This document shows, one piece after another, positions 9,336 to 16,476 of a stretch of DNA of 64,000 nt (its first letter is position 1; every line of letters starts with the position of its first letter). Location of the stretch: positions 24,844 to 88,843 of the forward strand of contig CAIQQH010000008.1 in the NCBI GenBank assembly GCA_903873915.1. The letters are read 5' to 3'. A model generated the notes under the pieces. That model worked only from the letters and a program-made list of their open reading frames with translations. It searched no databases and was not told the origin of the DNA. The stretch comes from an uncultured Flavobacteriia bacterium (GTDB lineage: Bacteria > Bacteroidota > Bacteroidia > Flavobacteriales_D > Crocinitomicaceae). Position numbers and translations under genes: made by a program.

Positions 9336-10232
9336 ATGATTACATTAGACCCTAAAACGCTTCCTGTACCCAAATTCCACCAGTATCTATTAGGTGCTAT
9401 TGGACCACGACCAATTGCGTTTGCCTCTACTGTAGATGCAGAAGGGAATCAGAACCTTGCGCCATTCAGCTTTTTCAATGTGTTTAGTGCCAATCCACCT
9501 ATACTGATTTTCTCTCCTGCACGGGCGGGACGAAGTAATACCACCAAAGACACCTACAACAATGTGAAAGTTGTTTCTGAAGTGGTCATCAATGTGGTAA
9601 ATTTTGACATGGTGCATCAGATGAGTTTGGCCAGTTCACCTTATCCATCCGGAACAAGTGAATTTACGAAGGCAGGATTTACAGCTTTAGCCTCCGAGAC
9701 GATTAAACCAATGCGCGTAGCAGAAGCACCTGTTCAATTTGAATGCAAGGTCAATCAAGTGATTGAGCTTGGTACAGAAGGTGGCGCTGGAAATTTGATT
9801 ATTTGCGAAGTAACGCGCATACACATTCGTGAAGAAGTGTTGGATGAAAACGGCATGATTGACCAGAAAAAAATAGATTTGGTGGCCCGCATGGGCGGCA
9901 ATTGGTATTGTCGCGCCGATGAACAATCCATGTTTGAAATCACAAAGCCGATAACAACATGTGGGATTGGATTCGACCATTTGCCTTCAGATCTTCTCGC
10001 AAGTAGTGTTTTAAGCCGAAATGACCTTGGTCAGCTTGCCGGCATCGAAGCACTTCCAGATGAGACCGATGTAAATGAATACAAATTGTTAGAACTAAGC
10101 GAATTGTTCGTATCTTTAGAAGACGACGCAACGGCCTTGGAAAACGCCCTTCATGAGCGTGCGAAAGGTTTGCTTAAGGAAAATAAATTGAATGAAGCGT
10201 GGATGACGCTTTTGGCTTTTAATAATGGATGA
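9336..10232 (+). CDS. Flavin reductase-like FMN-binding family protein
   Basis: The 298-residue product has the flavin reductase-like split-barrel domain in its first 200 residues: LLGAIGPRPIAFASTVDAEG, the NLAPFSFFNVFSANPP stretch that contacts FMN, and HEVVINVV-like VVINVVNFDMVHQ. This DIM6/NTAB type is common in Bacteroidota. The last 80 residues form an extra acidic helical extension seen in the longer subfamily. It probably binds FMN and reduces or uses flavin with NAD(P)H in the cytoplasm; the physiological substrate cannot be read from sequence. The DUF3127 gene follows after 26 bp and may be cotranscribed. Confidence 0.8.
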   Translation: MITLDPKTLPVPKFHQYLLGAIGPRPIAFASTVDAEGNQNLAPFSFFNVFSANPPILIFSPARAGRSNTTKDTYNNVKVVSEVVINVVNFDMVHQMSLASSPYPSGTSEFTKAGFTALASETIKPMRVAEAPVQFECKVNQVIELGTEGGAGNLIICEVTRIHIREEVLDENGMIDQKKIDLVARMGGNWYCRADEQSMFEITKPITTCGIGFDHLPSDLLASSVLSRNDLGQLAGIEALPDETDVNEYKLLELSELFVSLEDDATALENALHERAKGLLKENKLNEAWMTLLAFNNG

Positions 10233-10258
10233 AACAATAACAATTAAAATAAATCAAC

Positions 10259-10675
10259 ATGTTTAAACTCACGGGATCCGTAAAAATGGTGGGCAATACC
10301 GTTCAAGTATCGGAAAAATTTTCAAAGCGCGAATTTGTGGTAACAGATGCTTCTGGCATGTATCCGCAGGACATTATGTTTCAAGCAACACAAGATAAAT
10401 GTGTTTTGCTAGAAGGGTTTCAAGCCGGCGATCAAGTAGATGTTTCGTTTAACTTGCGTGGACGCGAATGGACGAGCCCAACAGGTGAAGTGAAATATTT
10501 CAACACACTTGAGGCATGGCGAATTGAACGTTCCAACCAAGGAGCTACTGCTGGTCAAATGGGTGGACAAATGGGTGGAATGGCACCAGTAAATTTGAAT
10601 CCTATTGCCGCTCCAGCAGCATCAGCCCCTGCCGCAATTTCTGAAAGCGTTGCAGATGATGATCTTCCTTTCTAA
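10259..10675 (+). CDS. DUF3127 OB-fold-like protein with SSB-type acidic C-terminal tip
   Basis: The 138-residue product has the DUF3127 domain over residues 1-95 (FKLTGSVKMVGNTVQVSEKF, then REWTSPTGEVKYFNTLEAWR), a small beta-rich domain resembling a single-stranded DNA-binding OB fold. A Gly/Met- and Ala/Pro-rich linker follows and the protein ends in VADDDLPF. That ending matches the acidic tip by which bacterial SSB recruits repair proteins, and the true SSB of this genome (34054) ends in DEVLPF. A nucleic-acid-binding role is therefore an inference with good architectural support; the domain has no established function. A strong terminator follows. Confidence 0.85.
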   Translation: MFKLTGSVKMVGNTVQVSEKFSKREFVVTDASGMYPQDIMFQATQDKCVLLEGFQAGDQVDVSFNLRGREWTSPTGEVKYFNTLEAWRIERSNQGATAGQMGGQMGGMAPVNLNPIAAPAASAPAAISESVADDDLPF

Positions 10676-10696
10676 GGAATAGTAAATAGATAATTT

Positions 10697-10723
10697 AAAA
10701 GCCGGTGCTCCCGGCTTTTTTTT
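10697..10723 (+). terminator. Intrinsic terminator after the DUF3127 gene
   Basis: AAAAGCCGG-TGCTC-CCGGC followed by eight T; a 5-bp GC stem extended by A-T pairs. The A-rich left side makes it usable on both strands. Confidence 0.85.
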
Positions 10724-10752
10724 GTGCTTAAAAATGATTGTATTATACGGGC

Positions 10753-11112
10753 CTAAAGAATAGTGATATACCCTGTCACGTCGATGTATTCCTGTGAATT
10801 GTATTTGCGGTAGCGAATTTTGTACACATAAGTACCTTCACCAAACACCTGAACTTCCTGGTTTTTCTTTCCCGTTCGTGCATTCAAATCCAAATCAAAG
10901 GGTGTTATGAATGTTTTTGCTTCGTAGACCAACTGTCCCCAACGGGAGTAGATTTGAATTGAAAATTCAGCCAAATCACACGAACAAGCAATTACCAATT
11001 TGTCCGCATTCACTTTTGAAAGGGATGAGGGCAGTGTCATGCAAGTGTCCTTTTGCTGCGCAGAAGCAGAAAATCCAAGGAAGAACAAGCAAGCGAAAAG
11101 AAAAAGTCTCAT
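10753..11112 (-). CDS. Small secreted protein consisting almost only of a T9SS type B sorting domain
   Basis: The 119-residue product starts with a clear signal peptide (MRLFLFACLFFLGFSASAQ). The remaining 100 residues align in pattern with the gliding motility-associated C-terminal (type B) sorting domain: FSIQIYSRWGQLVYEAK, then GEGTYVYKIRYR and the terminal GYITIL. Type B domains normally sit at the end of very large adhesins and work with a PorP/SprF-type partner; such a partner is encoded at 55552. Here there is no passenger beyond some 20 residues. It could be a tiny cargo, a shuttle or competitor, or the relic of a longer gene, although the signal peptide and start are intact. Confidence 0.72.
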   Translation of the reverse strand: MRLFLFACLFFLGFSASAQQKDTCMTLPSSLSKVNADKLVIACSCDLAEFSIQIYSRWGQLVYEAKTFITPFDLDLNARTGKKNQEVQVFGEGTYVYKIRYRKYNSQEYIDVTGYITIL

Positions 11113-11163
11113 CTTTTTTTTCTCAAAAATAACTATAAACCAACTTCACACGCACCAAGGGAC

Positions 11164-11171
11164 TATCTTTG
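11164..11171 (+). promoter_or_regulatory. Bacteroidota -7 box for the ABC-F gene
   Basis: TATCTTTG matches TAnnTTTG and ends 19 bp before the ATG at 11191. Confidence 0.42.
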
Positions 11172-11190
11172 CGCCCTTAAATAATAAGTT

Positions 11191-12822
11191 ATGGTTTCAG
11201 TTGATGGTCTTTCCGTAGAGTTCAGTGGAAAAATCCTGTTTAGTGATGTAAACTTTGTCATCAATGACAATGATAAGATTGCACTAATGGGAAAAAATGG
11301 TGCAGGAAAATCTACCCTACTGAAAATTCTTGCAGGTCAAAGCAAGCCAACAAAAGGAGGAGTTTCTTCACCAAAAGGTACCGTCATCGCATACTTACCG
11401 CAGCATTTGCTTACCGCAGACGATTGTACCGTATTCGAAGAAACCTCAAAGGCTTTTCAAGAAATTTTTGCCATGAAAGCAGAAATGGATGAAATTAATC
11501 ATCAGCTAACTGTTCGCACTGACTACGATTCTGATGATTACATGAAGTTGATAGAGCAGGTTTCAGAACTCAGCGAAAAATACTATTCAATAGAAGAAAT
11601 CAATTACGACGGTGAAGTCGAAAAAACACTCAAAGGCCTTGGATTTGAACGTGAAGATTTTGACCGCTCGACCTCAGAATTTAGTGGCGGATGGAGAATG
11701 CGTATAGAATTGGCGAAAATCCTACTGCGCCAACCCGACCTCATCCTGTTGGATGAGCCAACCAATCACCTAGATATTGAATCCATTCAGTGGTTGGAAA
11801 ACTTCCTCACCGAACAAGCCAAAGCAGTGGTTGTGATTTCCCACGACCGCGCCTTTGTGGACAACATTACGACCCGTACGATTGAAGTGACAATGGGGCG
11901 AATTTACGACTACAAAGCAAAATACTCCCATTACCTCGAATTGCGCAAAGAACGGCGCGAGCAACAACAAAAGCAATACGACGAGCAGCAAAAATTCATC
12001 GCTGAGACAACAGAATTTATTGAACGTTTCAAGGGTACCTATTCAAAAACATTGCAAGTGCAATCGCGCGTAAAAATGATTGAGAAACTCGACATCATTG
12101 AAGTCGACGAGGTCGATACATCTGCATTACGTCTTCGCTTTCCCCCTGCCCCACGTTCGGGGAATTATCCCGTAATTGTTGAAGATTTAGGTAAAAAATA
12201 CGGCAATCATGTGGTCTTCAACAATGCCTCAATGAGCATCGAACGTGGTCAGAAATTGGCGTTTGTTGGCAAGAACGGTGAAGGAAAATCGACCATGATC
12301 AAAGCCATCATGAACGAAATCGACTTCACGGGAACACTTCAACTTGGACACAACATTAAAATTGGATATTTCGCTCAAAACCAGGCCGCACTGCTTGATG
12401 AGGAACTGTCTATTTTTGAAACCATAGACTACATTGCCGTTGGCGATATTCGCACCAAAATCAAGGATATCTTGGGTGCATTTATGTTCGGTGGAGAAAC
12501 GAGCGCAAAGAAAGTAAAGGTTCTTTCTGGTGGAGAACGCACACGGTTGGCGATGATCAAACTCCTTTTAGAGCCAGTGAACCTGTTGATTCTCGATGAG
12601 CCCACCAATCACCTCGACATGAAAACCAAAGACATCATCAAAGATGCTTTGCGCAATTTCGATGGTACACTGATCATCGTTTCACACGACCGCGATTTCT
12701 TGGATGGTTTAGTCACGAAAGTGTTTGAATTTGGTCAAAAGCGCGTGAAAGAGCATTTCGAAGACATCAAAGGATTCTTGGAAAAGAAAAAGATGGAGTC
12801 GCTTCGAGAAATTGAAAAGTAA
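11191..12822 (+). CDS. ABC-F family ATPase
   Basis: The 543-residue soluble protein has two ABC nucleotide-binding domains and no transmembrane segment. Domain 1 shows Walker A GKNGAGKST, signature FSGGWRMRIEL and Walker B LILLDEPTNHLD; domain 2 shows GKNGEGKST, LSGGERTRLAM and LLILDEPTNHLD. The charged interdomain linker (about residues 240-320) is the P-site tRNA interaction motif region of ABC-F translation factors that act on the ribosome E site. It looks closest to the YbiT-like housekeeping branch rather than to antibiotic-resistance ABC-Fs, but that is a length- and context-based guess. A second, different ABC-F is at 48114. Confidence 0.88.
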   Translation: MVSVDGLSVEFSGKILFSDVNFVINDNDKIALMGKNGAGKSTLLKILAGQSKPTKGGVSSPKGTVIAYLPQHLLTADDCTVFEETSKAFQEIFAMKAEMDEINHQLTVRTDYDSDDYMKLIEQVSELSEKYYSIEEINYDGEVEKTLKGLGFEREDFDRSTSEFSGGWRMRIELAKILLRQPDLILLDEPTNHLDIESIQWLENFLTEQAKAVVVISHDRAFVDNITTRTIEVTMGRIYDYKAKYSHYLELRKERREQQQKQYDEQQKFIAETTEFIERFKGTYSKTLQVQSRVKMIEKLDIIEVDEVDTSALRLRFPPAPRSGNYPVIVEDLGKKYGNHVVFNNASMSIERGQKLAFVGKNGEGKSTMIKAIMNEIDFTGTLQLGHNIKIGYFAQNQAALLDEELSIFETIDYIAVGDIRTKIKDILGAFMFGGETSAKKVKVLSGGERTRLAMIKLLLEPVNLLILDEPTNHLDMKTKDIIKDALRNFDGTLIIVSHDRDFLDGLVTKVFEFGQKRVKEHFEDIKGFLEKKKMESLREIEK

Positions 12823-12828
12823 GGCCTC

Positions 12829-13938
12829 TTAGAAATTTCGGTTCAATTTTCTACCCTTCCATTTCGGTTTAAACCAGTACATCATACTCAAAATAAGCAG
12901 GGTGTAAAACGGAAACAGAAACTCATAAATAGGAATAAAACACCAGGAAGTCAATCGTTTAATGCGATGGAAATAGGGATAGAAGAGGAGCATATCAATG
13001 GCCGTCTTGACTGCGAAAATTGAACAAAAAGATCGCCATTCTCTGGCCATTCCTTTTGAAACGAGGAGTGCCACAAATGCGAAAGTCAATACTGCTTGAA
13101 TGATGGCCAAGGAAGTGCTCAAATGATCTTTTACATCACCTGTCTTTGCCAACCATCTTAAGCGTTGATGAATGAATTCCGAAAATGACTGAGGCGTTTC
13201 AGTGTGAATGGCCAGCGCTGGATCCGTCATTAATCGCACGTCTGCCGCACCTTCCCGAAAGTCCCTTAACAGATAAATATCATCCCCACTTGGCATGTGC
13301 TTGTGACGTTCAATGCGATCAAGACGTACAAATGTCTCTCTGCTGTATAAGAGATTCGCACCACTCGCCATGATTGGACGTTTCCACCCTGCCAATCCAC
13401 AATTTGCGGCGTTGACCAAAATCAAATCCACTTCATACAGATGCTCGTACCAACGTTGGGCAACCATAACGGCTGGAAGAATGTACATATCTGTGTGTTC
13501 CAAGGTTGAAAGTGTCGAGAAATAGTCATTGGAAAAAGACACATCGGCATCCATCGACAAAATCCATTGGCCTTCACTTTCTTGAATGCCGCGACGGATG
13601 GCCACCTTCTTCCCTTGTTCATTCGCCTCCAATACAATTGCCTTCCAATTTGAGCCTGAAAGATTTTTTCGAAGAATAGCCATCGAATCGTCTTCGGAAT
13701 GATCATCCACAAAAACATAACTCTTCGCTTGGATTTTAGCTCCACGAATGGAATCTAACAATTGAAATAGGCGCTGCGCTTCATTTCGAAATGGAATAAT
13801 AACTGAGAGTTCTTCGCTCGAAACCAGTTGCTTTCCGCTCGTGTACGACCTTTCCTTTTTGCGCTGCTTGAAGTATCCTATTCCTACAATACCGGCCATG
13901 ATGGCGCCATAAACGATGAAAAATAGGCACTCCATCAT
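12829..13938 (-). CDS. Membrane glycosyltransferase family 2
   Basis: ATG 13938 overlaps the TGA of the upstream gene (ATGA), which together with the membrane start MMECLFFIVYGAIMAG makes it the likely start rather than the track start. One N-terminal helix is followed by a GT-A domain: SVIIPFRNEAQRL, VFVDDHSEDDS, the DxD motif in SMDADVSF, an acceptor-binding SGDDIYLL and the QRLRW motif near residue 250. Three C-terminal hydrophobic helices follow. Such enzymes transfer sugars from nucleotide-sugars onto lipids or exported glycans. It is translationally coupled to the flippase-like gene before it. Confidence 0.85.
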   Translation of the reverse strand: MMECLFFIVYGAIMAGIVGIGYFKQRKKERSYTSGKQLVSSEELSVIIPFRNEAQRLFQLLDSIRGAKIQAKSYVFVDDHSEDDSMAILRKNLSGSNWKAIVLEANEQGKKVAIRRGIQESEGQWILSMDADVSFSNDYFSTLSTLEHTDMYILPAVMVAQRWYEHLYEVDLILVNAANCGLAGWKRPIMASGANLLYSRETFVRLDRIERHKHMPSGDDIYLLRDFREGAADVRLMTDPALAIHTETPQSFSEFIHQRLRWLAKTGDVKDHLSTSLAIIQAVLTFAFVALLVSKGMAREWRSFCSIFAVKTAIDMLLFYPYFHRIKRLTSWCFIPIYEFLFPFYTLLILSMMYWFKPKWKGRKLNRNF

Positions 13939-14858
13939 GCTTTCGCCCGTTTTAAAATGAACAAAGAAACAAGTGTTGGAAGAAACAAATTCATCACCCA
14001 AATTGAAAATGCAGCGAGAACGACGCTGATTTCAGCCATTCCTGCAGCAGCAAAAACCCATACCGCAATAGATTCCCGAACGCCCAATTTCCCTAAAAAT
14101 AAAGATGGCGCCAAAGTAATCCAGAAGTAGAATTGCCAAATCCACAAGATGCTCGTTGCATTTATTTCACTGCCAAAAGCATAAAGTACACAGCCGAATT
14201 GAAGCGTAAACACGACATGCCTGAAAAAGGCCAAAGTCAACATCCGAAGTCGTATGAATTTATGGGCAATTAGAATTGCGAGCAAGCCATTCGCGAAAGT
14301 GCGTTTCTTAAGAAATTTGAGCAGCCATTCCAAACGAAAATAAAAGACCAAGGACAGCAAAGAGATCAAAGAGATCATGATGTAGGTAAGAAGCCCAAGA
14401 TCGTTCGCGAAAGGCATTTTTTGGAGTAGTGTAATTCCAATTGCACCTACAAGCATGGTAATAACAAACTGCGACATGCTTCCGACGAACGTCAATAAGG
14501 TGAGTTGGACTCGGTATCTCCGCTCGAAATAAAGCACTCTGCCGATAAAATTTCCGAGCATATTTGGTGTCAGCATACCAGTGACCATTCCAGCCAAAAA
14601 ACTATGAAAGGTGGTTGATTTTTCACTCTTAACATCTGCACAATGCAGAGACAAGGTCCATTTTCTCCATTCCGCCCACCAATTAAGCGGCATCAATAGT
14701 AAGCCAAGGAATAAAAATGCCGGATGCTTTAGATTCAAAATCTGATGATCCAAATCCTGATTTTTAAAGCGTTGAATCAAGAAAAAAAGGAGCGTGACAA
14801 GCGCAAGCAATTTGAGGAAATTGAAGATTGTCTGCCTATTTTTTATAGCTTTAGCCAA
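13935..14858 (-). CDS. Lysylphosphatidylglycerol synthase transmembrane-domain (UPF0104) family protein
   Basis: The 307-residue product is almost wholly hydrophobic with about eight predicted helices. The layout and motifs such as MPLNWWAEWRKW, FLAGMVTGMLTPNMLGNFIGR, and LAPSLFLGKLGVRESIAVW are typical of the LPG-synthase TM region family, related to MprF flippase domains. It has no catalytic lysyltransferase domain, so lipid flipping or polyisoprenoid-linked glycan export is more likely than lipid lysination. It overlaps the GT2 gene by 4 bp, which suggests a joint role in a glycolipid. It is divergent from ruvC, with only 14 bp between the starts. Confidence 0.82.
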   Translation of the reverse strand: MAKAIKNRQTIFNFLKLLALVTLLFFLIQRFKNQDLDHQILNLKHPAFLFLGLLLMPLNWWAEWRKWTLSLHCADVKSEKSTTFHSFLAGMVTGMLTPNMLGNFIGRVLYFERRYRVQLTLLTFVGSMSQFVITMLVGAIGITLLQKMPFANDLGLLTYIMISLISLLSLVFYFRLEWLLKFLKKRTFANGLLAILIAHKFIRLRMLTLAFFRHVVFTLQFGCVLYAFGSEINATSILWIWQFYFWITLAPSLFLGKLGVRESIAVWVFAAAGMAEISVVLAAFSIWVMNLFLPTLVSLFILKRAKA

Positions 14859-14872
14859 CGAAGAAATTTTGA

Positions 14873-15430
14873 ATGGTTGAAGATAAGATTATTCTCGGAA
14901 TTGACCCCGGAACCACGATTATGGGATATGGACTTGTTCATGTAAAAAAAAATGAATTGACCATGCTCAACTTCGGCATTGTGCGACTCAACAAGTTGCC
15001 CACGCACCCCGACAAGCTCAAACGGATCTTCGACCGAGTGTCGGAAATCATTCTAGAATATCATCCCGATGAATTGGCCATTGAAGCACCATTCTTTGGG
15101 AAAAATGTACAATCCATGTTAAAGCTTGGACGGGCTCAAGGAGTAGCAATCGCTGCAGGACTGAGTCACAACATTCCTTTCGAAGAGTATTCGCCAAAGC
15201 GCGTAAAGCAGGCCATTACAGGCAGCGGTAGCGCTTCAAAGGAACAAGTAGCGGCCATGTTGCAAAAGTTGCTCAAATTTGAAGAGATGCCCAAGTACCT
15301 CGATGCAACGGACGGATTGGCCGTAGCTGTATGTCACCATTTCTCGAAAGGCATTGGTGAACACAATAAGTCGAAGGGTGGTGGATGGGATTCATTCATT
15401 CGCCAAAATCCCGACCGTAAAAAGGAATAG
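14873..15430 (+). CDS. ruvC: Holliday junction endonuclease RuvC
   Basis: The 185-residue product carries the RNase H-fold catalytic acids of RuvC: D11 in ILGIDPGT, E71 in AIEAPFFGKN, and D144 and D147 in YLDATDGLAVAVCH. It resolves Holliday junctions as a dimer together with RuvAB. Length is slightly above the E. coli protein owing to a basic tail. It is followed after 1 bp by a membrane protein gene, apparently in one transcript. Confidence 0.95.
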   Translation: MVEDKIILGIDPGTTIMGYGLVHVKKNELTMLNFGIVRLNKLPTHPDKLKRIFDRVSEIILEYHPDELAIEAPFFGKNVQSMLKLGRAQGVAIAAGLSHNIPFEEYSPKRVKQAITGSGSASKEQVAAMLQKLLKFEEMPKYLDATDGLAVAVCHHFSKGIGEHNKSKGGGWDSFIRQNPDRKKE

Positions 15431-15431
15431 C

Positions 15432-16076
15432 ATGAGCGGGGAACAGCAATCCAAATTTATGCTTTGGTCCCTTTTCTCAATCGGAGGGATCTTTTTATTT
15501 GTGGTGTTCTTTCTATTGGCAGCATTTCATTATCCAGGTGGTTCAAATGCACACGTGCAAGAAGTTGGATTCAGTTGGGCTAACAATTATTGGTGCGAAT
15601 TATTGGGTGAAAACGCGAAAAATGGCCTTAAAAATCTTGCGCGTCCATACGCTATGGCCGGTATGATCATACTATCTCTTTCGGTTTCCATCTTTTGGTG
15701 GAACATTCCTGCAATGGTCTATGAAAAAAGCCAAAATATCCGCGGTATGACGCGTTATTGTGGCCTATTATCTATGCTTTTCTCTGCATTAATTTTTACA
15801 GATTGGCATGATGGAATCATCTACGTCGCAGTCATTACAGGCGCTGTTTCTTTCACACTTTTATTCTATGAACTATTCCGCAACAAGCGCGACTTCCTCT
15901 CCTACTTTGGTATTGTTTGCTTGGCCTTTATTTTCGCGAATTGCATCATCTATGTGAGTAATTTCGGCATTGACTACCTACCAATTCTTCAAAAAATCAC
16001 CTTCGGAATTACTTTAATTTGGATCGTCCTTGTCATTTTACAATTCAAAAAACACCCCTATTTGCAAAAGCCATGA
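15432..16076 (+). CDS. Six-helix membrane protein, DUF998-like
   Basis: ATG 15432 (MSGEQQSKFMLW) is chosen because it begins just after the ruvC stop; the track start lies inside ruvC. The 214-residue product has about six transmembrane helices, with a conserved-looking extracytoplasmic segment HYPGGSNAHVQEVGFSWANNYWCELLG after the first helix. The overall pattern resembles DUF998/Frag1-like membrane proteins, none of which has a settled function in bacteria. It overlaps the next gene by 4 bp (ATGA), so the two are translationally coupled. Confidence 0.68.
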   Translation: MSGEQQSKFMLWSLFSIGGIFLFVVFFLLAAFHYPGGSNAHVQEVGFSWANNYWCELLGENAKNGLKNLARPYAMAGMIILSLSVSIFWWNIPAMVYEKSQNIRGMTRYCGLLSMLFSALIFTDWHDGIIYVAVITGAVSFTLLFYELFRNKRDFLSYFGIVCLAFIFANCIIYVSNFGIDYLPILQKITFGITLIWIVLVILQFKKHPYLQKP

Positions 16077-16438
16077 TAAAAAAGCGCAAACCCAACAAGA
16101 ATATTCTTTCTCCGAAAGACTTTACAATAAGACTGATCAAATTCTTTTTGATTTCCATGATTTTCATGGGTATTTCTTTATTCATTGGAGTTATTGGCTA
16201 CCGGCATTATGCCAATCTTTCATGGATTGACAGTTTCTACAATGCATCAATGATCCTTACGGGTATGGGGCCTGGGAATGTGCTAACGACGACAGGGGGC
16301 AAAGTGTTTTCATCCCTCTATGCCCTATTCAGTGGTATTGTTTTCTTAACGACGGCAGCTATTTTCATTTCGCCAATTGCGCATCGACTGCTGCATTTGA
16401 TGCACGTAGATGATGAAGATGCAACAGTAGAAAATTAG
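16073..16438 (+). CDS. Small two-helix pore-loop protein resembling a potassium channel, atypical filter
   Basis: ATG 16073 overlaps the preceding stop; the track start is inside the previous gene. The 121-residue product has a basic N-terminus, helix 1 (FFLISMIFMGISLFIGVIGY), a pore-like segment LSWIDSFYNASMILTGMGPG, and helix 2 (SSLYALFSGIVFLTTAAIFI), ending in a His/acid-rich cytoplasmic tail. Order and spacing are those of a two-TM K+ channel subunit, but the selectivity filter TVGYG is replaced by TGMGP. I recall similar proteins annotated only as hypothetical or two-pore-domain-like. Channel activity is unproven. Confidence 0.7.
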   Translation: MIKKRKPNKNILSPKDFTIRLIKFFLISMIFMGISLFIGVIGYRHYANLSWIDSFYNASMILTGMGPGNVLTTTGGKVFSSLYALFSGIVFLTTAAIFISPIAHRLLHLMHVDDEDATVEN

Positions 16439-16476
16439 AGGAAATGCATTTGATTTTTCAAGCCAAAACAACCTTT

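Noticed and set aside
11191-12822. Antibiotic-resistance ABC-F (ribosomal protection)
   Set aside because: Both ABC-F proteins in the window look like housekeeping YbiT- and Uup-like types and have no resistance-type leader or neighbour; no evidence for resistance.
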